A stretch of 64,000 nucleotides of DNA from Selaginella moellendorffii (lineage: Eukaryota; Streptophyta; Lycopodiopsida; Selaginellales; Selaginellaceae). This document shows positions 55,707 through 64,000 of this stretch, in pieces. The notes under the pieces are model-generated. The model was not told the DNA's origin. It ran no database searches and saw only the letters and a list, made by a program, of their open reading frames with translations. Position 1 is the stretch's first letter. Each line of letters begins with the position of its first letter. The stretch is from assembly GCF_000143415.4 (NCBI RefSeq), contig NW_003314261.1:6795132-6859131 (forward strand), given 5' to 3'. A program made the translations under genes and the position numbers.

Positions 55707-55778
55707 GTCAATGGTAGTCAATGGAAGCCAAACATAGTCTATGAAGAATGTTATTGACTGCTATTGACCTTCATTGAC
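55707..55778. repeat. 10-bp-phased GTCAA / TTGAC cluster at the 3' end of the second PPR gene
   Basis: GTCAA at 55707 and 55717, TTGAC at 55754, 55764 and 55774 on plus. The two arms are inverted relative to each other, so the transcript could fold into a hairpin. The last codons and the stop of the PPR gene lie within it. Confidence 0.8.
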
Positions 55779-57959
55779 TTGTGAGGTTCTGGTTAAGTTC
55801 TCTCTCTCCCCTGACCACGAACGCAAGTTTGCGAGCAGCACAAAAGTTTGAGCACTACCAGCGTCCATCTCCACCAGAGACCCTGCTGCTCGAGCCCCGA
55901 TCTCCACACTGCTTCCGCCGAGCGTGCAACAAGCCGCGAGCAAGCACGTCCACTCGAGAGCGTCCGGGACAAAGGGCATATGAGCTATGAGATCCTGGCA
56001 GTCGACCAGATATCCTGAGCGAGCTAGGAGATCGACCAGGCACGAGTAGTGCTGCTTACTCGGCTTCACGCCGTGATCTGCCACCATCGACACGAACAAG
56101 TCCCTTCCCACGAAAGCTTTGCCTCCGTGGCTGCAAGCAGCGATCACCGCTGCAAAGCCGGCTCCGTCCGCCATCGCTGCGAGCTTTGTCTCGTAGAAAA
56201 TGGAGCAAGCCGCGTGGAAGTGAGCGGCGTTGTGAGCGTAGGCCGAGAGAATGACGCTGTGGGCAATGGTGTCTCGCTCGGGCATGCCATCAAAAAGCCT
56301 CTTTGCTTCCCGGAGATGGCCGCCGAGTTGCGTGAACAAAACCAGCATAATGCTCCAGGCCACCACGTCCCGCTCTGGCATTCTTGCGTGAAACATCTCC
56401 ACTGCGAGCTCGAGGTGGCCGTTTCGAGTGTAAGCGTCGAGCAAGGTGTTGAGCGATACCGAGTTATGTTGCGGCATCGTGTCCAGGACGTGCTTTGCCT
56501 CTTCCACGAATCCCAGGCGAGAATACGCAGCCACCATCGCGCTCGTCGAGACGATATCTCGTTCCGGCATCTCGTCGAAGAGCTGCCTCGCTTTGCTCAG
56601 TTGCCCGCTGTCGCCATATCCCGAGAGCATCGAATTCCAGCACACCAGATTCCTCTGCGGCATTGCATTGTAGATCTCCTCGGCCTCGCCCACGAAGCCG
56701 GTCTGGGCATAAGCTCCCAGCATGATGCTCCACGAAACTATGTCTCGATCGACCATCTCCGAGAACAATCTCTTCGCGTTCTTGAGCTGCCCGTGCTGAG
56801 CAAAAGCGCTGAGACAAGTGTTCCACGAGATCAAGTTGTGGAGCGGCATCTGATCCAGCAGCTCTTTCAACCTTTCCATGTCTCCAGACTGAGCATATGC
56901 AGCTAACATTGCATTCCATGACACGATACTCCTCTCCGACAATCCATCGAATAAGCTCTTGGCATCCTCAACTCGACAAGCTTGGACGTAAGCCGAAAGC
57001 ATCACATTGCTCGCTACAAGATTCTTCTCGGGCATTGTATCCAGCACAATCTTGGCATCTTCCAAATACCCGGCCTGGGCAAATGCTGCGAGGAGAGCGC
57101 TCCAAGACACTATGTCGTGCTCTGGCATCTTACTGAACGCTAGCTTTGGTCTCTCCACGTCTCCATTCTGACTATAAGCCGACAGAATTGCGTTCCAAGA
57201 CACTAGATTCGTCTCTGGCATATCGGCAAAGATCCTTACAGCGTCCTCCAGATGCCTGTTCTGGGCATATGCAGCAAGCATGGCACTCCACGAGACAATA
57301 TCCCTCTCAGGCATTGTCAAGAACATCTCCTTTGCTTGGTTAAAACACCCGTGCTGTGAAAAAGCCGAGAGTAACCCATTCCAAGAGACGAGATTTCTAG
57401 CAGGCATTGCATCAAACATCAATGTCGCTTTCTCAAAATGCCCAGTTTGGGCATAAGCAACCACCATCGCGGTCCAGGCCACCAAATCTCTCGCAGGCAT
57501 TTCATCGAACATAGTTTTTGATAACTCGATTCTGCCGTGTTGTGTAAAGATTAGCAGCATTGTCGTCCAGGACACCAAATTTCTCTGCGGCATCGAATCA
57601 AACAACGCCTTGGCTTCATCCAGATGCCCACATTGGGCATATGCAGTAAGAAGAGAGTTCCAAGACACGAGATTCCTGCCTGGCATCGAGTGGAATATCT
57701 CCCTGGCTTGATCAATCTGGCGGTTCTTGCAGTAGACTGTGAGCATGAGATCCCAGGAGAAACAATCCCTTGTGGCCATGGAATCAAAGACGAGCAGCGC
57801 ATCCTCGGCGCTTCCACACCGCCCATACATCTCGATGAGCTTGTTGAGGAGAAAGAGATCAGTGGCATGGATCGCCGATTGGATGCGCTTGTGGAGCTCC
57901 CTTGCGACCGTGATGCTGCGGCATTCCTGGATCAAGCCAAGGCAGTCACTGCGTTTCAT
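55761..57959 (-). CDS. Pentatricopeptide repeat protein with ~17 S-type repeats and partial E domain
   Basis: Intronless, 732 residues. From about residue 65 there is an almost perfect run of 31-residue S motifs, e.g. NLVSWNSLLTAYAQCGHLDE. Fifth/last pairs in order are D-N, N-N, T-D, T-N, N-D, S-N, N-D, S-N, N-S, N-N, N-D, S-N, N-D, S-N, N-D, S-D, mostly code-conforming. E-like region: KQHYSCLVDLLARSGYLVDC and PDALEWTCLLAACCTLGG; the end after FVLLANLRSWSGE is aberrant and runs into GTCAA repeats, with no DYW. Probable organellar RNA-binding protein needing a partner for editing. Pure S-repeat arrays are typical of lycophytes. No obvious transit peptide. Confidence 0.9.
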   Translation of the reverse strand: MKRSDCLGLIQECRSITVARELHKRIQSAIHATDLFLLNKLIEMYGRCGSAEDALLVFDSMATRDCFSWDLMLTVYCKNRQIDQAREIFHSMPGRNLVSWNSLLTAYAQCGHLDEAKALFDSMPQRNLVSWTTMLLIFTQHGRIELSKTMFDEMPARDLVAWTAMVVAYAQTGHFEKATLMFDAMPARNLVSWNGLLSAFSQHGCFNQAKEMFLTMPERDIVSWSAMLAAYAQNRHLEDAVRIFADMPETNLVSWNAILSAYSQNGDVERPKLAFSKMPEHDIVSWSALLAAFAQAGYLEDAKIVLDTMPEKNLVASNVMLSAYVQACRVEDAKSLFDGLSERSIVSWNAMLAAYAQSGDMERLKELLDQMPLHNLISWNTCLSAFAQHGQLKNAKRLFSEMVDRDIVSWSIMLGAYAQTGFVGEAEEIYNAMPQRNLVCWNSMLSGYGDSGQLSKARQLFDEMPERDIVSTSAMVAAYSRLGFVEEAKHVLDTMPQHNSVSLNTLLDAYTRNGHLELAVEMFHARMPERDVVAWSIMLVLFTQLGGHLREAKRLFDGMPERDTIAHSVILSAYAHNAAHFHAACSIFYETKLAAMADGAGFAAVIAACSHGGKAFVGRDLFVSMVADHGVKPSKQHYSCLVDLLARSGYLVDCQDLIAHMPFVPDALEWTCLLAACCTLGGSSVEIGARAAGSLVEMDAGSAQTFVLLANLRSWSGERENLTRTSQVNEGQ

Positions 57960-58029
57960 TCCATGATATAATTTTGATAAAGAACTCGTACGACATGACA
58001 GTCAGTGATCTGCCGTACGCTTGGGATCA

Positions 58030-59495
58030 TCATGACGAACCCAGATCATAGAAGTTCTTCTCGAATTTCTCCATGGTGTGTGGCATTAGCCCGAGCTTGA
58101 GGCAAATCCGGCGCTTATCCATCCCATCCCGCAGCAAGAACAGCACGTCTGGCAGCAACATCGCGACGGGCGTCGCGAATGCCGCGGCGCCCCACCCGAA
58201 ATCCAGCTGATCGAACGAGAACCTCGTCCAATCCGACACGATCGTCGTCTGCCGGAAGGATGGCAGCAGCCCGGACGATCCCTTGACGCTGTGCGCCGCC
58301 CGGAGAGCGTCGATCGATCCCCAGATGTAGTCCTCGGTGACGCTCGCCTTGGCGCTCTGGATCGCGCCCACCACCGCGTGGAATGGCGCCGAGAGGAGAT
58401 TCCCCGCGGCGGCGTTGGAGTAGGCCATGATGAATGCGTTGCCCATGAATCGGTGCGGGAGATCGATCTTCGGCCGCGTGTTGACGGTGAATTCCAGCAG
58501 CGCGCGCTCGCCATCGCCGATCTCCAGGGCCTTGATCCGCGCGAGCCAGGCGTGCGCGGCGAGGACCTCGAATGTGGTGCACGAGGAGAGAGCGCTGCCC
58601 TCGTCGCGATCCATCGCCCTGGCCTTCAATCGCTGGATCATCTCGTCGCTGATGCTCAAGGCCTTGACGCGGCACTTGTGCCGAGCACCCAAATACTCCT
58701 CGATCGATTCGGCAGCGCTGGCACTACCCGGTCGGAGCAGTGGAATCCCCTGGAACCTCTCGCGGTAGAGCTCGCCGAGATCGATCGCGCGGTCGGGCTC
58801 TTCCGCCTTGATCTTGGGACGGAGGCGCTGGCGGTCCTGACAGGGCGGCTCGATCTCTTCTACCCCTCCTCTCGCCAGCGCCGCCCAATCCGAGAGGAAA
58901 TGGAGCGCGCTCAGCCCGTCGAAGAGCTCGTGCCTGGATCCAAATCCAATCACGAAGCCTCCACACCCACATCGCGTCACCTGGAAAGCCAGCCATGGAT
59001 CTATCGTGAAGAACACCAAGAACACGACATTTCTACCTGGGCCACGATCAAAGCGGTGTCGGAGCTGGGCGGGATCTTGTACACGAACTTCTCGAATTCC
59101 TGATTCGCGTCGCGCATATCGCCGAAATCGTCGATCCTCGCGTCGGTGGAGGCCTCCACGAGCACCACGCCCTGATCCCCGCAGTGGAGCTCCGGCTCGC
59201 CGGATTCGCCATACCTGATCCTGCCCGCCGCGGGGAAATGCGGCACGAGATTGCGCTCCATGGCGTCGCGGAGGCGATCGAAGACGCCGCTATCCCCGCC
59301 GGAGCGATAGAAATACAAGCTATACATGAAGAGCGGCGCCTGGCGATCGAGATGCGAGAGATACAAGACCTGGTGGCTCGATTGCGAGGATTTCGAATAG
59401 ACGAGGACGGGATCTTCGAGATTGACGATCAGCTCGGCCGTGATCTTGGAGTGCCGGGGCCCTGGATCGTCCTGTTCTTGCTCATCCACCGCCAT
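58030..59495 (-). CDS. BAHD acyltransferase (HXXXD type)
   Basis: Two exons: 59037-59495 and 58030-58980; 469 residues from the ATG at 59495. In-frame ATGs at 59546 and 59618 would add 17 or 41 residues; 469 fits the family size. Catalytic HXXXD is HELFDG (His170, Asp174) and the structural DFGWG is at 413-417; both are complete. TVNTRPKIDLP and GNAFIMAYSNAAAGNL match the usual NxR and GN blocks. BAHD enzymes move acyl groups from CoA to alcohols or amines (lignin precursors, cutin, alkaloids, terpenoids) in the cytosol. The acceptor is unknown. The intron sits at the site conserved in many BAHD genes. Its start is under 190 bp from the divergent ProRS gene. Confidence 0.92.
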
Positions 59496-59680
59496 AGCCG
59501 GAAATATTTCGAAATCCCGGCCCTCCTCCTGCCTGGATTCTTGCATCGCAGCGACGCTCGATCGATTGCTGCTGGTCGAAAAGATGGAGTGACGATCTTC
59601 GTCCCGGCGCACTGGCAAGTAGCGAGGATTTTTGGATTCTACCTCCCAGTGCGAGGCAGGAACTTGTGAGAACAGCTAGC

Positions 59681-62001
59681 ATGGATGGAATTTACGCGCC
59701 GCGCTCTGAAAACCCTGGCGCTGTCACGGGTGGTAAGACGTCCCTGTTCTCTAGGGCCTCTTTTTCAAATCCAAGAATGTTCGTTTCATCGGGCTTAAGG
59801 TCTAGCGGCTTTAATCTCCTGGCTAAACCTCTACAGAGATTTAGGGTTCTTGCGTTGCGGCCAATGGAGGCGACGGAGGCGATGGCGCCAGTGGAGGCGA
59901 AGAAGAAGGAGAAAAAGGAGAAGAAGAAGCCATCGCAGGCGCCAGTAGCTGGTAAGCAAATTTTGTCGCGAATGCGCTTCTTTCTTAGTCTCGAGCGCCT
60001 TGCAGCCAAGAAGGAGGGGAAGAAGGAGACCGGGCTTGGCCTCACAGTGAAGAAAGGGGAGAATTTCGGGGAGTGGTATAGCGAGGTAAGCGCATTACTA
60101 GGTTGGATCTCGGGAGAGCTTTGATTTTATCTTTTCAACGATTCATAGGTGGTTGTCATGGGTGATATGATCGAGTATTATGATATCTCCGGCTGCTACA
60201 TTCTTCTTCCATGGTCTTACGCGATCTGGGAGTCGATCCAGGCAAGTCAATGATCTTAGATTTTCATCGCAAAGCGTAACTTTATTTCTTCTCTCCTTTT
60301 TGCAGCGTTTTCTTGATGGGGAGATTAAAAATCTAGGAGTGGAAAATGCGTACTTCCCACTGTTTGTTTCCGAGAGAGCGCTTGTCACGGAAAAAAAACA
60401 CGTAGAGGGATTTGCTCCTGAGGTAGATCCGCGACTATTTTTTTCTCGATGCTAAGATCCAGTTTTCCAGGTTGCATGGGTGACAAAGTCGGGAGAATCG
60501 GCTCTGGAAGTCCCTATAGCCATCCGTCCAACCAGCGAAACCGTGATGTACCCCATTTTTGCTAAGAGGATTCGGGGTCACAGAGATCTTCCTTTCAAGA
60601 TCAACCAGTGGTGTAACGTGGTTCGCTGGGAGTTTAAGCACCCAACTCCTTTCATAAGGTAGCTTCTCCTCGATTCTCTTTCTGAGATGATACGTAATTC
60701 TCTTTTCAGGAGTCGTGAGTTTCTTTGGCAAGAAGGCCACACCGCTTATGCAACCAAGAAAGAAGCGGATGAGGAAGTGTATGCGGTGCTTGATCTCTAT
60801 CGAAGAGTGTACGAGGAATTACTCGCTATCCCCGTCATCAAGGGGGTGAAGAGTGAAGTCGAGAAGTTCGCGGGTGGACTCTACACGACGACTGTGGAGG
60901 TAAAAAGTCTGATTCGAAGCCTGAACTTATTCAACTGGTACTGTTTGTTCCAGGCATTTATTCCGCTCACTGGTCGTGGAATCCAGGGTGCTACCTCGCA
61001 TTGCTTGGGCCAGAACTTTGCGGAAATGTTCGACATTGTTTTTGAGGACGAGAAGCGTGAGCGTAAGAAAGTTTGGCAGAATTCGTGGGGTCTGACTACT
61101 CGAACAGTAAGCAGTTTTTCTTTCTTTCTTTCTTTTTCCACTTGATTCCTGACTTCGTGTTTGCTTGCTACATGTAAGATTGGCGTCATGATCATGGTAC
61201 ATGGAGATGACAAGGGTCTGGTGCTCCCTCCTCGCGTCGCTCCAGTACAGGTTATCATAATTCCAGTGCCTTACAAGGACGTGGACACACAGAAGCTTTT
61301 TGACGCCGCCGCTAGCACAGCTCGCCAGCTTAAAGCCGCTGGACTGAGAGTGAAGGAGGACACGAGAGACAACTATTCGCCGGGTTGGAAATACTCGAAT
61401 TGGGAGCTCAAAGGCGTCCCTTTGAGAGTTGAGATTGGTCCTCGAGATCTAGCAAACAGTCAGGTATGTTCACTTCTTTTGTTCTAGTGAGAACTTGGTT
61501 CTTTTGTTACAGGTCCGTGTTGTGAGGCGGGATACTGGCGCTAAAGAAGATGTGCCAATGGACAAGATCGTCGACCGTATCAGCGAGCTTTTGGAAGAGA
61601 TCCAACTCCAGCTGCTAGAAAAGGCTCGCAAAGAGAGGGACGATTGCATCGTCAAGGCGTACACTTGGAAGGAGTTTATGAAGGCCCTGGACGACAAGAA
61701 GATGGTGCTCGCTCCATGGTGTGACGAAGAGGTGAGTTACAAGAACTTTGCATTTACATTTCCTTACACGATTGTTTGATATTTGGCAGAAAGTAGAAGA
61801 GGACGTCAAGGCCAGAACCAAAGGAGAGAGTGGAGCTGCCAAGACGCTGTGCATGCCTCTCGATCAGCCAGATCTCCCAGAAGGTATCACGATTCCTCGG
61901 GGCTGGTTTTCGCGAATAATTTCTCTTTTTTCTCAGGGACGAGGTGCTTTGCTTCGGAAAAACCTGCAAAGAAGTGGGCTCTCTGGGGACGCAGCTACTG
62001 A
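59681..62001 (+). CDS. Prolyl-tRNA synthetase (eukaryotic/archaeal type, class II)
   Basis: Eleven exons: 59681-59951, 60006-60085, 60149-60241, 60306-60422, 60471-60658, 60710-60899, 60954-61106, 61179-61463, 61513-61731, 61790-61883, 61937-62001; 584 residues. Charges tRNA-Pro. Signatures: [29 protein letters not shown], motif 2 [28 protein letters not shown], motif 3 [15 protein letters not shown], and the C-terminal zinc-type region ending [10 protein letters not shown]. Residues ~1-60 are Ser/Arg/Phe-rich with no acids after residue 10, like an organelle presequence; an internal ATG at 59864 ([20 protein letters not shown]) would give a cytosolic form. Dual targeting by alternative starts is plausible. 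The intron after 60241 uses a GC donor. Intact. Confidence 0.94.
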
Positions 62002-62273
62002 GAATGAGATTATTTACGAAGAAAATGGAAAGACAATTCTTTTTGCTTCTTTTGCCATCATAAAGTTCATCCATTCGGTACTTTTTTGTGATTTTTGGTT
62101 TAAAGTTTAAAGTGTAAAGTTGGTTTGCTCACGGTGGTTTGTTTTTCGGAGAAATCCTTCAAACGCAACAAAAGTTCCATTCATTCCATTCATTCAGAGC
62201 ATCAGACCATTTCATCTCGGGCTCAGCACAGATTTCTCTGATAGCGAATGGATGCGAAAAAGATGAAAGATCA

Positions 62274-62578
62274 TCACTGCACTAGAGAATCGAGAGAGAG
62301 AAAGGAAGAGTAGTTTGGGGGATGTTTATCACATGGTCTGTCCAAAGAGGTAATCGCGGCATAGCCGCTCCCCATGGCAATGGAATATGTGATAGCTGCC
62401 GCTCGGAATCCCGCCCCCGAGAGGGCGATCATCAACAAGCGCAGAAAATCAATCTGTGGCGACCCACCGTGGACCTTACGACACCAAAACAAGCCGCTCC
62501 ACTTCTAGATTGTGAGTCCGTCCACGCAAAAACCCTTCGTTCTCGCGCATCGTTATAAAGCCCTCTCCCAGCCGCCAT
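62274..62578 (-). CDS. Candidate small gene with glycine-rich hydrophobic segment
   Basis: An ATG at 62578 directly follows a double telomere box (CCCTAAACCCTAA on plus) and opens MAAGRGLYNDARERR. Downstream, in another frame, LRLLMIALSGAGFRAAAITY and IAMGSGYAAITS form a hydrophobic, glycine-rich block up to a stop at 62274. One intron (about 80 nt, acceptor CCACAG at ~62458) would join them in frame. The hydrophobic block recalls small inner-membrane proteins, but I do not recognise it. The rest of 62002-62687 shows nothing else. Confidence 0.3.
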
Positions 62579-62687
62579 AAACCCTAAACCCTAATTAGGT
62601 CGAATCCCAGCCGCTCGTGGCGAGAGAGATCCAGGCCGTTGAAAAACTCGCGGGAGATTGTGAGAATATTCTGGGGATTTGAAAATT

Positions 62688-63612
62688 TTAGAGGCCAAGG
62701 GAGCTCTTCAAGTTGTCCACGCCCTTTCCCACGAAGTCGGTGACCTTCTCTGTGATGGGCTTGAGATCCTCTTTGGGAGGAATCTGGATCAAGAACAAGA
62801 AAAAATGCTTAGAACTTTGGCGAGAGGAAAAAATAAGTGATCCTGACCAGAGTGACATCCACAGGCCGGAGAGCTTCGTTGGCTTTCTCTTCGTCCTGTT
62901 TCAAGAAGCAAGAGATTTGTGAGGATCGAAGCAGTGTGATCGAGCTCGAGAACAGTCTTAGCACTTACCACGAGCTTGTAACCAAACTGGAACTCCTTCG
63001 CTGTTTTCAGCGTGGGGTAGGTCTTCACCACCGAGGCAATGATCTTCTCCTCGTCCTGGTCACATCTAAGAAACCATCGTTATGAAATTCCAAAGCCGAT
63101 GTTTGTTTCAGTCCGATCTTTCCGATCGGCGTGCTTACTTTGTAAACAGCAGCACCGATGTTGTTTGTCAAGCTGTTGCCATAGATCTTCTTTCCCCACT
63201 CGTTCTTAGTGACTCCCACCATGAACTTTGCCGCATTTCCTCCCGAGACAATGTTTAAAGGGTACCAAAGTGGAACCTGGAAGAAAGTATTAGATTCCAA
63301 AGAACGAGCGATCGATCGTGAGCTTACGTTCTTACTGCGAATGAAGATCACGAATCGCGGATTGTCGTCCTCCGCCGCTGGGACTTTCGGGAGTGATCTT
63401 TGCTGCATCTGCTGCTGCTGCTGCATCCTCCGCATCGGCCCTTTCCTCTTAGACGCTTCAATCGTCAAGACTTGCAAAGATCGCTCGCTGCTCGCCATGG
63501 CTACCCGATCCATCGCCGGCGACCTAAATTTCCCTAGAAACGAGCTTTCCAATCGCCTCGGCTGCGCCGACTCACCGCAATGCGGCCTCGAAATCGTTGA
63601 CACTGTCTCCAT
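62688..63612 (-). CDS. HHL1-like thylakoid protein (photosystem II protection)
   Basis: Five exons: 63328-63612, 63139-63276, 62969-63055, 62848-62895, 62688-62783; 217 residues. Residues 1-60 are Ser/Arg/Met-rich with few acids, a likely plastid transit peptide. The conserved body includes KGPMRRMQQ, LPKVPAAEDDNPRFVIFIRS, VPLWYPLNIVSGGNAAKFMV, TAKEFQFGYKLV and PPKEDLKPITEKV, matching my memory of Arabidopsis HHL1 (HYPERSENSITIVE TO HIGH LIGHT 1). HHL1 is reported to work with LQY1 in photosystem II repair in thylakoids. A Gln-rich run (QQQQQMQQ) is peculiar to this copy. Exon phases are all zero. Confidence 0.75.
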
Positions 63613-63828
63613 GCCCGACGCTCAACGCGAAATACCCTAGGTAGGACGATCGTCGGAGAGAGATAGAAGGATCGAGAGAAAAAGAAAGAGAGCGCCATAC
63701 CTGGTAGTGGTGGATCTTATCCGGACGAAGGAGAGCCAGGGCCAGGGCAAGATTCGAACGCGTGACCTTTCTTTTGCAAATTAAAACTTACCGCCATAAT
63801 TTAAATTTTAGGGTCCAGGATTTTAGCT

Positions 63829-64000
63829 ATGGCTTCTTCTTGCTGGCTCTCGCCGCCGAGGCTATGGCGGCCGCTGCCAGTCCAGGTGAAGAAATGCCAG
63901 TGGCGACGGCGCAGGATCGGCGCTCGCATTTGCGCTGTTGGGGCTGATTTCAGCGACATCGATGCCACGGATGAGAGCGATCAGGGAGGAGGATTCAAGG
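63829..64000 (+). CDS. First exon of a probable plastid-targeted protein, 3'-partial
   Basis: ATG at 63829 after a TTTTAGGGTCC leader; open to the window end (57 codons). The start (MASSCWLSPPRLWRPLPVQV) is Ser/Pro/Arg-rich and acid-free, then turns acidic (DFSDIDATDESDQ), as after a transit-peptide cleavage site. Product unknown. Confidence 0.5.
   Translation, partial: MASSCWLSPPRLWRPLPVQVKKCQWRRRRIGARICAVGADFSDIDATDESDQGGGFK

Noticed and set aside
63741-63775. Possible tRNA T-arm (GATTCGAACGCGTGACC)
   Set aside because: Flanking bases do not pair as a T stem and no anticodon or acceptor stem can be drawn.

Overview
The window looks like nuclear DNA of a land plant, most likely a lycophyte such as Selaginella (inference). 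Support: plant-only families (AWPM-19, HHL1, BAHD, BASS, MCTP, VAP4), introns mostly 50-65 nt long, intronless PPR genes built from 31-residue S-type repeats, and telomere-box motifs (AAACCCTAA) beside many start codons. Exon coordinates were worked out by hand from GT-AG (twice GC-AG) junctions that keep the reading frame; they are models, not transcripts.

Layout. 1-5102: ABCB transporter, 5' end outside the window. 5331-6732: conserved protein of unknown function. 6860-10480: two decayed tandem copies of an unrecognised gene, with a duplicated 3' scrap of the next gene between them. 10700-12948 (-): coiled-coil protein. 14135-15086 (-): short-chain dehydrogenase. 15499-19895 (-): importin-5-type karyopherin in 20 exons. 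20535-21284: AWPM-19 protein with G-box/ABRE motifs upstream. 21514-22809: intronless conserved protein. 22891-23164 (-): 69-residue protein. 23450-25600: SCAI homologue. 25604-26190: degenerate coding remnants. 26568-27769 (-): papain-like protein that has lost its propeptide and catalytic Cys and His.

28020-35323 is a gene-poor, strongly AT-rich tract with a GC-rich insert flanked by degenerate inverted repeats (possible gene-carrying DNA transposon). It ends in a 3 x 67-bp tandem array just before 35605-37202, an amaranthin lectin/aerolysin-like fusion. A dense housekeeping stretch follows: BASS transporter, PEX12 (-), VAP4-type MSP protein, TIM9, a membrane-anchored unknown, an intronless MCTP, a tRNA-Gly(UCC) cluster with decayed copies (-), a PPR (-), a plastid-type dual-specificity phosphatase, a bacterial-type YnfA/UPF0060 protein, a second PPR (-), a BAHD acyltransferase (-), prolyl-tRNA synthetase, HHL1 (-) and the first exon of a plastid-type protein cut by the window end.

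This is not an operon-like region; neighbours share no pathway. Several genes serve organelles (BASS, HHL1, TIM9, probably ProRS, the phosphatase and the PPRs). The most unusual items are the pseudoprotease, the lectin/pore-former fusion with its repeat-laden upstream region, the bacterial-type YnfA gene, the ~2-kb segmental duplication, the tRNA array, and clusters of TTGAC/GTCAA repeats at gene 3' ends, some with 10-bp phasing.
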